Shown here piece after piece: positions 45,457 through 53,559 of a stretch of DNA of 64,000 bases (the stretch's first letter is position 1; each line of letters opens with the position of its first letter). Under the pieces are notes generated by a model that was not told the DNA's origin, made no database searches, and was given only the letters and a program-made list of their open reading frames with translations. The DNA comes from Mariniblastus sp. (GTDB lineage Bacteria; Planctomycetota; Planctomycetia; Pirellulales; Pirellulaceae). Where the stretch lies: the NCBI GenBank assembly GCA_011523945.1, contig WTFU01000162.1, positions 31,521 through 95,520 of the forward strand, written 5' to 3'. Position numbers and translations under genes: made by a program.

Positions 45457-45537
45457 GGCTTGTGCTTGTTGTTTGCGTGCAGCGCCCTTCTAACGACACA
45501 CGGGTAGTGGACAGAACGCACGGATCACTCTGATGAA

Positions 45538-46905
45538 TCAACTGTCGAGCTCAGTTAGTTTTCCGCTGGAATCAGAGAAAGAATCGACGGGAGCTCCCAT
45601 CTTATCGAGCATGGAGACATAGAGGTTGGTCAAGGGCGTGCGATTCCTAAATCGTATGAAACGTCCCGTTTCAATGGTTCCCCCTCCTCCACCAAACATC
45701 ATGATCGGAAGATTGTCGTGGGCGTGTGAGTTGCCATCAGCAATTCCGCTACCGTACATGACCATGCAATTGTCCAGTAAAGTGCCGTCTCCCTCTTCGA
45801 TGGAGTCAAGTTTTGAGATGAAATGATTGGCCAGGCTCATATGGTATTGATTGATCTTGCTTATCTTCTGTTGCTTTTCACGCGAATTGCCGTGATGGGA
45901 GATGGTGTGGTGACCTTCGCGAATTGAAAGGTTTCGGTAGGCGCGATTCCCCCCCGCATTGGTATACATGAAGGTCGAGATTCGTGTCGTATCGGACTGA
46001 AAGGCAAGTACCATCATGTCGAGCAAAATTTTAACATGCTGTGAATACTCAGCGGGAACTCCAACGGGGCGAGGGAAATCGGAGTGGTCGTCTCCGGAGG
46101 ACTCTAGCTTGTCGGTGGTGGCGAGACGCCGTTCGATATCCCGAACCGCATACAAATACTCATCGAGTTTTCGGCGATCCTGTTGGCCCAGATAATTACT
46201 GAGGGATTTTGCTTCACCACGAACAAAATCCAAAATACTTTTGCGACCTGAGGCTTGTTTGGCTTGTGCTCGCATATTTTCAATTTCATCAGCTGAACCA
46301 AACATTCTGGAAAACACCGCTGCCGGATTGATTTCTTTTGGTAACGGCGAGGTCTCGGTTCGCCAGGAAATATTTGAAGTGTAAAGGCAACTGTAGCCCG
46401 AATCGCATCTTCCCCCGGTCGAACTTCCTTCAGTTCCCAGTTCAAGAGATTTTAATTTTGTGAGATGTCCAATTTTTTCAGCCGCGATCTGGTCGACTGA
46501 GGTTCCATTTTTAATGTCATTGCCATGTGTCTTTTTGGGATGCGCACCTGTTAAAAATGAAGCGACGGACCTGGCATGATCCCCTCCTCCGTCACCCAGT
46601 GCCTGGGCGCCGCGTAATGAAAGTCCTGAAAAGATATTCATTTTCTCTCGGTGAGCGGCGACGGGTTCCATGATCGACTGAAGTTTGAAATCACGATCCC
46701 CACGTCCCTGAGGGATCCAGTCCGGCATATGCATGCCGTTGGGAACGTAAAGGAATGCCATCCGCACTGGCGGTTTCGTGGACGCTACGCGATTGGTTGT
46801 GTGGGCGAGCAAAGGTGCCGGGTGTGTCATGGCTTCCAGCCAAGGTAACGCAAGGGAAGTCCCTAGGCCACGGAGCACGGTGCGACGCGAAATCTGTTTG
46901 CCCAT
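45538..46905 (-). CDS. DUF1552 protein with Tat signal
   Basis: A 455-residue protein. The N-terminus (KQISRRTVLRGLGTSLALPWLEAM) is a twin-arginine signal with RR at residues 7-8, so the protein is exported folded. The body is DUF1552, of unknown function, with the usual FSGLSLRGAQALGDGGGDHARSVASFLTGAHP and YGSGIADGNSHAHDNLP. These families have a sulfatase-like or alkaline-phosphatase-like appearance in places. It lies 20 bases downstream of a DUF1592-type cytochrome gene on the same strand; the two families occur together very often in Planctomycetes. Function not known. Confidence 0.92.
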   Translation of the reverse strand: MGKQISRRTVLRGLGTSLALPWLEAMTHPAPLLAHTTNRVASTKPPVRMAFLYVPNGMHMPDWIPQGRGDRDFKLQSIMEPVAAHREKMNIFSGLSLRGAQALGDGGGDHARSVASFLTGAHPKKTHGNDIKNGTSVDQIAAEKIGHLTKLKSLELGTEGSSTGGRCDSGYSCLYTSNISWRTETSPLPKEINPAAVFSRMFGSADEIENMRAQAKQASGRKSILDFVRGEAKSLSNYLGQQDRRKLDEYLYAVRDIERRLATTDKLESSGDDHSDFPRPVGVPAEYSQHVKILLDMMVLAFQSDTTRISTFMYTNAGGNRAYRNLSIREGHHTISHHGNSREKQQKISKINQYHMSLANHFISKLDSIEEGDGTLLDNCMVMYGSGIADGNSHAHDNLPIMMFGGGGGTIETGRFIRFRNRTPLTNLYVSMLDKMGAPVDSFSDSSGKLTELDS

Positions 46906-46925
46906 TTTTTGAATCCTATAGAAGA

Positions 46926-49301
46926 TTACTCTTCGGTAGCGAGAGCTGGCGGACCTGTTCGTTTAATAAACGGGTCACTCGTTGCAATTGCGATTATCAA
47001 ATCAGAAAAACGGTAGCCCTCTGTTTCGATCTCCTCAATTATTTTATCGACTGAACAATCGTCAAAATACTCTAAACCTCGGCCGAGCGCATAAATTAGC
47101 ATTTTTTCAGTCATGCATCTTACGAACTTATCCCTCATATTCGTTTTTACGGTTCTTTGGAGCTCGATTGCCCCCGTGAAAAGCGTCCCGTCCGGCAGTT
47201 CACCTGAGGGGTCGATCGTACTGGTTTCATCGACGTCTCGCCATTTTCCAACGGCGTCGTAATTTTCCAAAGCAAATCCGAGTTGATCCATTACTTTGTG
47301 ACAGACGGCACAAGCAGGGTTGGCGCGGTGCTGTTCCATTCGCTGTCGAAGCGTTCCCTTCAGTTCCGCTTGATCTTCTAACTGCATGGCCGAAGGATCG
47401 GGAGGGGGCGGTTCTTCGCCAAGGAGATTTTCAAGAATCCACTTGCCACGTTTTACCGGCGAAGTGCGGGTCGGGTTGGAAGTGAGTGTTAGCACGCTTG
47501 CCTGCGTCAGTAATCCGCGGCGACCGTATTTCGACATCGATACCTTGCGAAAATTTTCTCCGCGAACGCCAGGTACCCCATAATGTTCGGCGAGACGTTG
47601 GTTAATGAAAGAACTTTCTGAATCGAGGGCGTCGAGAATGCTTGCATTGCGTTTGATTAGATCGGCAAATAGAAGCTTGGTTTCGGTTGCCATGTCCTGT
47701 TGCATTTCAAGGTTGAAGCCCGGAAATAAATCGGGATCGGGTTTGAAATGTTCCAAATGACCGAGTTGGAGCCATTGCTCTACGAAGTTTTCGACGAGTG
47801 CATTTGCCTTGGGGTCTTTTAGCATGCGGACAATTTGGCGTTGGTATTCGGCAGGGTTGGAAAGTTCGCCGCGCGCGGCCAGCCGAAACAGTTCATTGTC
47901 GGGCATTGAACTCCAAAGGAAATAGGAAAGGCTCGTGGCAAGCTCGAAATCGTTTAAGTTCCTTGTTTCCCCAATCGAAGTCGGAGCCTCGACCTTGTAC
48001 AGAAAATAAGGTGAAACAAGAACCGCTTGAAAAGTAAATCTAAGTGAGACTTCGAACCCCTGTCCTTCTTTGCGGGACTGATCATAGAGTTTCATAATCC
48101 GATTTAATTCGCCTTGAGTCGCGCGACGGCGATAGGCACGTGACATAAAAAGATTGAGTACTTTTTCAGCCTCGACGCGTTGTGTTGCCGAATCACTGGG
48201 TGAAGTGGGAATTAACTTCAGGTGTGTTTTTGGAAGAGCACCGTTTGGCCCAGTCACTTCAGCGCTTACAACATAAAGATTGCGATCGCCTTTGTTAGGT
48301 TCATAGAAATCATTGAGAAAGGAAATTCCAAGCTGATTCTCCCCTTTTTTTAATCGCACCGCGACCGTAAACGTATCCGGTTCCTCTCGAGTCGCTCTGA
48401 CGGTTTTTGTACTCGAGCCTTTTCCATTGACCGCAATGCCCATCTTGACTGATTCGTCGCCCCACTGATTGCCATAGGCGACTATTGTTAATTCATATTT
48501 GCCAGATTCCGTGATTTCGAGCGGGTATGAAATCGTGCCGTTAGTTGAAAGTACATGCTGAGATTGGAAGGGGCGAGAACCGTTTGTTTTTTTGAAATCG
48601 CTTCCAGAGATCGTTGCTTTAAATCGCGGAACGGAAGGGTCGACGATTGCAGAATTTGTGATTTCCTCAGCGGCTTGGAGGTATTTCTCCATTAAGATCG
48701 GGGGGAGCGACAAAACGTCGGCAATGTTGTCGAAGCCATATCCCACATCGTCCCCAGGAAATTGCTCGGCGGGATCGTAATTAATTCCAATTAAGTCACG
48801 AATGGTATTTTTGTATTCCGTCCGATTCAATCGGCGAATGGTGACACGCCCCGGGTTAATCTCGGTGCAATCGACACTGTTCAATAGGTTATCGATCCAA
48901 TCGAGTAAAACTCGATGTTTATCGTCCGGTAGCGGAGGATCGTCTATTGGTGGCATCTCTTTGGCGGCTACGCGAACAACGACCTTTTGCCATTTTTTAC
49001 GTCCATTGAGAAGCTGGTCCAGGGTGGCGAATCCCTCGAGATTAAAGTCTGCTTCCGCACCGTCCCCCCAGTGGCAATCTCCACAATATTGCTTAAGCGT
49101 GGGCAGTATTTGCTGCGTGTATTGTCTCTGGATGGCTCGCAAGTCATCCTTGTTGTCCGGAAACTCAAAAAGACTTGCATTCCATTCCGAAGATTCATCT
49201 GGACGGCTGAGCGTTGAGACGGACCCCGTATTGGCCAATAAAATCCAACTTGAATTAGCAATAAAAATGAGGCAGGCGAAAATTTTTAGTTTGTTTTTCA
49301 T
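46926..49301 (-). CDS. PSD1-like cytochrome protein with DUF1587/1592/1588/1585 domains
   Basis: A 791-residue exported protein with a signal peptide. A c-type heme site C-G-D-C-H lies at residues 73-77. Domains follow in the usual order: DUF1587 (IRRLNRTEYKNTIRDLIGI, about 150), a carbohydrate-binding-like beta part, DUF1592/1595 (YRRRATQGELNRIMKLYDQ, FLWSSMPDNELFRLA, about 390-470), DUF1588 (GLLTQASVLTLTSNPTRTSPVKRGKWILENLLG, about 620) and DUF1585 (near the C-terminus). The NPACAVCHKVMDQLGFALENYD motif has another CxxCH. It is thought to be a periplasmic electron-transfer or oxidase-like protein. It is the first gene of a pair with DUF1552. Confidence 0.93.
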   Translation of the reverse strand: MKNKLKIFACLIFIANSSWILLANTGSVSTLSRPDESSEWNASLFEFPDNKDDLRAIQRQYTQQILPTLKQYCGDCHWGDGAEADFNLEGFATLDQLLNGRKKWQKVVVRVAAKEMPPIDDPPLPDDKHRVLLDWIDNLLNSVDCTEINPGRVTIRRLNRTEYKNTIRDLIGINYDPAEQFPGDDVGYGFDNIADVLSLPPILMEKYLQAAEEITNSAIVDPSVPRFKATISGSDFKKTNGSRPFQSQHVLSTNGTISYPLEITESGKYELTIVAYGNQWGDESVKMGIAVNGKGSSTKTVRATREEPDTFTVAVRLKKGENQLGISFLNDFYEPNKGDRNLYVVSAEVTGPNGALPKTHLKLIPTSPSDSATQRVEAEKVLNLFMSRAYRRRATQGELNRIMKLYDQSRKEGQGFEVSLRFTFQAVLVSPYFLYKVEAPTSIGETRNLNDFELATSLSYFLWSSMPDNELFRLAARGELSNPAEYQRQIVRMLKDPKANALVENFVEQWLQLGHLEHFKPDPDLFPGFNLEMQQDMATETKLLFADLIKRNASILDALDSESSFINQRLAEHYGVPGVRGENFRKVSMSKYGRRGLLTQASVLTLTSNPTRTSPVKRGKWILENLLGEEPPPPDPSAMQLEDQAELKGTLRQRMEQHRANPACAVCHKVMDQLGFALENYDAVGKWRDVDETSTIDPSGELPDGTLFTGAIELQRTVKTNMRDKFVRCMTEKMLIYALGRGLEYFDDCSVDKIIEEIETEGYRFSDLIIAIATSDPFIKRTGPPALATEE

Positions 49302-49495
49302 GAACGGTTCAAGGAAAGTTTGTCCGTGTGGAAGGGTTCCCGCCAGCTCACAAGTCTAGCAATTTAGCCCCGTATTGGGCACCTTTGAATCCTTAAAGCC
49401 AACGATAACCCACAAAGTTTAACCGTTGGAATGTCACAAATGTCCGGCGAAATGAGGGGGTATTTGCAAAAAAAACCGCCTAAAACGCATTTTTT

Positions 49496-49518
49496 GGGCA
49501 AAAATCGGGGTTTTGCCC
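49496..49518. promoter_or_regulatory. Hairpin upstream of the HU gene
   Basis: GGGCAAAA pairs exactly with TTTTGCCC across a 7-base loop. GTGTTTTTGGG follows on the plus strand, so it could act as a terminator, but it lies between divergent genes and so may be a regulatory or protein-binding site. Confidence 0.4.
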
Positions 49519-49539
49519 GTGTTTTTGGGTAATGCTGTA

Positions 49540-49569
49540 TTGAATTATTGGGCTAACTAAGTCTAATTT
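49540..49569 (+). promoter_or_regulatory. Possible promoter of the HU gene
   Basis: TTGAAT (49540-49545) and TAATTT (49564-49569) are spaced by 18 bases, a sigma-70-like arrangement that would give a leader of about 80 bases. The match is modest. Confidence 0.25.
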
Positions 49570-49656
49570 CCGCGTCGCGTAATTCGGAAGAACTTGTTTT
49601 CCCCGAGTTTCCGAGTTTTTAAATCCAAAACCTACACTCATTGGAGGCATCGTCTT

Positions 49657-49980
49657 ATGGCGAAAAAGACTGGCCCAAAAGCCCCGACCAAATCAGAAAT
49701 CATGAACAACATGGCTGAAGCAACAGGTCACACGAAAAAAGAAGTCGCAGCTTTTTTTGAAGCTTTAACATCTGAAATCGCAAAGAATTGCCAGGCTGGT
49801 GGGCCTGGTCAGTTCACGATTCCCGGTCTTTGCAAAATTGTCGTTCAAGACAAACCTGCAATGCCTAAGCGTGAAGTAAGAAACCCTGGAACAGGCGAAA
49901 TGGTTTGGGCCAAGCCGCGACCAGCTCGACAGGTCATCAAGGTTCGGGCGCTCAAAGGTCTTAAAGACATGGTTAGCTAG
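49657..49980 (+). CDS. HU/IHF-family DNA-binding protein
   Basis: A 107-residue histone-like protein starting at the ATG at 49657, chosen for the TTGGAGG nine bases before it; a longer open frame from 49594 has no ribosome site. The N-terminal helices (KSEIMNNMAEATGHTKKEVAAFFEALTSEI) dimerise. The arm region (KREVRNPGTGE, about residues 73-83) carries the R-N-P-x-T-G signature that enters the DNA minor groove. The C-terminus (IKVRALKGLKDMV) is as usual. It should bend DNA in the nucleoid. The gene is single and followed by a clear terminator. Confidence 0.93.
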   Translation: MAKKTGPKAPTKSEIMNNMAEATGHTKKEVAAFFEALTSEIAKNCQAGGPGQFTIPGLCKIVVQDKPAMPKREVRNPGTGEMVWAKPRPARQVIKVRALKGLKDMVS

Positions 49981-50058
49981 AACCATAAAGCTCTGAGAGA
50001 ATGGGAATCGAAAAGACCTCAGTTATTCGAATTTCAGGCTCTAAACTCAATGCATTGA

Positions 50059-50088
50059 AAACCGTCGGAAATTCCGGCGGTTTTTTTT
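50059..50088 (+). terminator. Intrinsic terminator of the HU gene
   Basis: ACCGTCGGAA pairs with TTCCGGCGGT (one G-T pair) and is followed by eight T residues. It is about 80 bases past the HU stop codon. Confidence 0.88.
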
Positions 50089-50336
50089 ATTGAAATTCCC
50101 TAGTATTTGTTGGGACGGTCGACTGTGATTCGTAAGCCAATTTTCCGAGCAATTTAACGCAAACGTTGAGATTTCCTTTTCCATCCTCTGGAAATCAAGG
50201 CGTTTTCGTTCCATTATAAGACCACCGCTACGAGTATTCCTCTGAAGTGCGAAGTCGTTTTGGCGTCTTTTGTTAAGGTTTAGGTTACTCGGGTGTGATT
50301 GTTCATTCGCATTCCATTATCCCGGATTTGTATTCC
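50089..50336. other. Intergenic region upstream of the aminotransferase gene
   Basis: About 248 bases with no clear hairpin or RNA gene. An in-frame GTG at 50295 lies before the chosen start at 50337. The promoter for the aminotransferase is expected here. Confidence 0.4.
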
Positions 50337-51536
50337 ATGCCGAAATTTTCTGATCGTGCGCAAACCCTGCCCGCTTCACCCATTCGAAAACTTGTTCCTT
50401 ACGCTGAAAAAGCGAAATCAAAAGGAATCAAGGTATTTCACCTCAATATTGGGCAACCGGATGTGGAAACCCCGCCGCAGTTTTTTGAAGCCATACAGCG
50501 AGCCGACTTGAAGGTTCTAGCCTATAGCCATTCCGCCGGAATTGAGACGCTCAGAGATCAGATCAGAGCTTATTATGGGAAATTAGGGCACGAGTTGGCT
50601 GAGGATCAAGTAATCGTAACCACGGGTGCCTCAGAGGCTCTGAATTTCATTTTTACAGCGATCATTAATCCGGGCGACGAAGTCATTGTCCCCGAGCCAT
50701 TTTACGCAAATTATGTATCGTTTTCGTTAGGCAATGACGGTGCCGTGGTACCGGTGACGACTTCGATTGAAAGCAATTTCTCCCTGCCCTCAATCGAGGA
50801 TTTTGAAAAGAAACTTACGGCGCGAACACGCGCGATTCTGATTTGTAATCCGGGGAATCCGACAGGAATACTCTACCCTCGCGAAGCACTGGAAGAGTTG
50901 CGGGCATTTGCCAAGCGAAATGATTTATTTTTGATCGCTGATGAGGTTTATCGAGAATTCGCGTACGACTCCAATGTCCATCATTCGACGCTGGGCCTCG
51001 AGGGTTTGGAAGAAAACGTGATCGTTGTCGACTCGATTTCGAAACGATTCTCAGCTTGCGGAGCTAGAATTGGCTGCGTTATTTCCAGAAATACAGAACT
51101 AATGGATGCCATGCTCAAGATGGCTCAGGCGAGGTTATCTCCCCCAACACTCGGGCAATTAGGCGCCGCCGCGGTTTACCAGCTTCCCTCCGAATATTAT
51201 GAGAGTGTGGTGGGCGAGTACGCTAAGCGTCGGGATTTGCTAAAGGCATCTTTGGATCGAATCGAAGGGGTGGTTTGCCCGGAGATCAACGGAGCGTTCT
51301 ACGCAATGGTCCGGCTGCCCGTGACTGACTCCGAAGATTTTTGTCGCTGGATGCTGGAAGAGTTCTCACACGAAGGTGCAACCGTCATGATGGCCCCAGG
51401 CTCCGGTTTTTATGCAAGCCCGGAGCTAGGCCACAATGAGGTAAGAATCGCGTACGTGCTCAATGAGGACGATCTGAGTTCCGCAATGGCCTGCCTCGAG
51501 GCAGGTCTCAAGGCCTATGTGGCTAAAACTTCCTAG
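50337..51536 (+). CDS. Class I/II pyridoxal-phosphate aminotransferase
   Basis: A 399-residue fold-type I aminotransferase from the ATG at 50337 (MPKFSDRAQTLPASPIRKL, a typical start); a GTG at 50295 is less likely. HLNIGQPDVETPP holds the substrate-binding Gly, VTTGASEAL the phosphate site, NPGNPTGILY the Asn and Gly, DEVYREFAY the Asp and Tyr, and DSISKRFSACGARIG the PLP lysine followed by Arg. Members transfer amino groups among aspartate, alanine, aromatic or branched substrates. The specificity cannot be inferred. It is separated from the convergent ABC-cluster gene by 94 bases. Confidence 0.93.
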   Translation: MPKFSDRAQTLPASPIRKLVPYAEKAKSKGIKVFHLNIGQPDVETPPQFFEAIQRADLKVLAYSHSAGIETLRDQIRAYYGKLGHELAEDQVIVTTGASEALNFIFTAIINPGDEVIVPEPFYANYVSFSLGNDGAVVPVTTSIESNFSLPSIEDFEKKLTARTRAILICNPGNPTGILYPREALEELRAFAKRNDLFLIADEVYREFAYDSNVHHSTLGLEGLEENVIVVDSISKRFSACGARIGCVISRNTELMDAMLKMAQARLSPPTLGQLGAAAVYQLPSEYYESVVGEYAKRRDLLKASLDRIEGVVCPEINGAFYAMVRLPVTDSEDFCRWMLEEFSHEGATVMMAPGSGFYASPELGHNEVRIAYVLNEDDLSSAMACLEAGLKAYVAKTS

Positions 51537-51630
51537 GCGAGGCCGCCTGTGAATGCGGGTCAGCGAATTACCGCACGGAAAACGAGGAAAATTAAAGAGA
51601 ATTTGGCTGGTGGTTCTGATGCCGCCGCGG

Positions 51631-53559
51631 TTATTTCTTTTTTTCTGTTTCCTCGGATTTGCTTTCCGTCGTTTCCTTCTTTTCGGGGGAATTTTTGTCA
51701 GGCCCCGTCAATTCGAGCGTCGCCTTTGGCGGTTGTTCAGCGGCTTTCTCAGACGCGTTTGTTTGGGGATTTTCGGTAGCGGGAGGTTTCGGCGCGGTCT
51801 GGTCGGTGGGCTCATCTCCAATGTCCAGATCTTGTTTTGCCGGCATGTCGTCGCCGATATCTCCTCCCGATTCTGAGTCCCCATTTCCCTGACGTCCGGA
51901 TCGACGTTCTTCGATGTCGTCGGTTGTGGGGATCATGTCATCTGCAAAACCGTTCTCGGCTCGGTAATCGACAAATGACTGCAGCGGGAAATCATCCGGC
52001 CATTCGCGATTGGTGACGTTTAGCATATCCTGATATTCTTTGACGGCATCGATCAGTTGATCTGCAAAGGCCCCATCTTTGAGTTCCGGATAATCGTCAA
52101 GAACCTCCGACCATTTGCTAAAGGCGGTCAAGTATAACGAAATGGCTCCCTGATTCGTGATCGACTTTGTTTTCGTTTTGTAGTCAAAGTCGTATTCATC
52201 GTCGTAGATTGATTTACGCCACATTTCTCTCGCGTCAAAAAGCGACTGCCGAGCGGCGATGGTCATCTGGGTTGACTCGGATCGGTTGCGAGCTTTCCAG
52301 TATCGATAATTGATGGTATTCGCACTCTTATCCGAGGTGCGGATTTGCTCCAGAAGTCTTTGGATTTCGAGTGCCGCCCGATCCGCTTTTGTTCTGTCTT
52401 CTTCTTTTGCCTCACGGGCGATCGTTAAATCGAGACCCATGGCATTGTCATTCAGGAACCTCGCAATACCTCTTGCGAGTGCATTTTCCTCATCGTTCCT
52501 TTCCGCTGGATCCATCGCCATTACGGCTTTCTGAGAATCGGTGAGTTTGGCTTCGTCCATGAGGTCTTTCATGATTTCCGCACGAGTTCCGGGGGGAACG
52601 AGTTCATCAATAATTCTTCGTTCTGCTTCAATATCGCTTTCGTAGTCAGCGATCTTTTCGAGCGAAATGGTAATTCCCTGGGTGTTAGAGATTTCCTCGT
52701 TACCATAGCCCGTCCACTCATCGCTGGCCTCACGCCAAACTTCCTGAATGATCTCGTCCGAACGAAATTCTTCCTGGAGTGCGAGACCCTGATTACGTAA
52801 TTGGGCGGGGCGATACATGTAAAACATCATGTCTGGTTCACGCTGCGGGCAGCTATCTTTTTCGACCATGTCCCGCGAGTAGGCGTACCACTGATAAGCC
52901 ATTTTCCAGCTGTCAGGGCCATAACTAAGTTGGTCGTAGAGATCAGGCGCAATGTGAGTCGACATCTCTTGATGGAATTCAGTGTCTTTGCGGAACATCC
53001 GACGAAAAGAGAGTTTCTCGTCCGACTTTCCCATTTTGTTGCCAGTGAAGAAGCCTAATTTGCTTGGCATTCGATGGTCGCGTTTGTTAAAGGGCATTCC
53101 CTGTTTGAGAAATGCGAGACCTTTTTTGACCCAGCTGTATCGGTATTCGTAATCGTCGAACTCCATCGACACGTTGTAGGCTAGATTGTGTGCTTGGTAT
53201 TCCCATACTTTGACAAAGTTCGGTTGGATTTTGGTAAGTGCCTGAAGAGTCGAAGCGAGTTTGTCATAGTTCTCCTTCTTCTTGTGATCCATCGCCTGCA
53301 TCCAAAGCATATTAACGGCGACGCCACGAAGTCCCAGCGATGCGAGTTTCATCGTTTCGCTGGCCGGGTCGATTTCGGACATCTTCGCCTGAGAGAGATT
53401 ATTCTTTTCTCGGAGCATGGATAGCACGCCCCCTGCGTCATTGATTTCACCTTCTGCAGTTCGTGTTTCTGGACGCGAAACTAACGAAAGCGGAATCAAC
53501 AAAGCGCCAATGCAGGCGATGTAAACGATTTTACGAATGAATGGATTGGAATTATTCAT
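51631..53559 (-). CDS. Anchored helical protein of unknown function, third member of an ABC cluster
   Basis: A 642-residue protein starting at the ATG at 53559; 19 residues of possible upstream frame are ignored because that ATG overlaps the permease stop codon (ATGA). One N-terminal membrane segment (about residues 9-27, IVYIACIGALLIPLSLV) anchors it, with the rest outside. The middle is mainly helical and rich in Tyr/Trp pairs (ASLGLRGVAVNMLWMQAMDHKKKENYDKL, KIQPNFVKVWEYQAHNLAYN), resembling TPR-like repeats. The last 95 or so residues are a low-complexity tail of Asp, Glu, Pro, Lys, ending in EETEKKK. No known family is recognised. Its coupling to the permease gene indicates a joint role. 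Confidence 0.7.
   Translation of the reverse strand: MNNSNPFIRKIVYIACIGALLIPLSLVSRPETRTAEGEINDAGGVLSMLREKNNLSQAKMSEIDPASETMKLASLGLRGVAVNMLWMQAMDHKKKENYDKLASTLQALTKIQPNFVKVWEYQAHNLAYNVSMEFDDYEYRYSWVKKGLAFLKQGMPFNKRDHRMPSKLGFFTGNKMGKSDEKLSFRRMFRKDTEFHQEMSTHIAPDLYDQLSYGPDSWKMAYQWYAYSRDMVEKDSCPQREPDMMFYMYRPAQLRNQGLALQEEFRSDEIIQEVWREASDEWTGYGNEEISNTQGITISLEKIADYESDIEAERRIIDELVPPGTRAEIMKDLMDEAKLTDSQKAVMAMDPAERNDEENALARGIARFLNDNAMGLDLTIAREAKEEDRTKADRAALEIQRLLEQIRTSDKSANTINYRYWKARNRSESTQMTIAARQSLFDAREMWRKSIYDDEYDFDYKTKTKSITNQGAISLYLTAFSKWSEVLDDYPELKDGAFADQLIDAVKEYQDMLNVTNREWPDDFPLQSFVDYRAENGFADDMIPTTDDIEERRSGRQGNGDSESGGDIGDDMPAKQDLDIGDEPTDQTAPKPPATENPQTNASEKAAEQPPKATLELTGPDKNSPEKKETTESKSEETEKKK

Larger units (their letters stand above)
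49302..49656. other. Intergenic region, divergent, upstream of the HU gene
   Basis: About 355 bases. It holds a perfect 8-base stem at 49496-49518 (GGGCAAAA and TTTTGCCC), a T-rich segment after it, and a possible promoter before the HU gene. A good ribosome binding site (TTGGAGG, 49641-49647) lies 9 bases before the ATG. Promoters for the leftward cytochrome gene should also be here. Confidence 0.5.

Noticed and set aside
45457..45537. FMN riboswitch upstream of ribD
   Set aside because: The spacer is only 81 bases and contains none of the conserved FMN-element segments.
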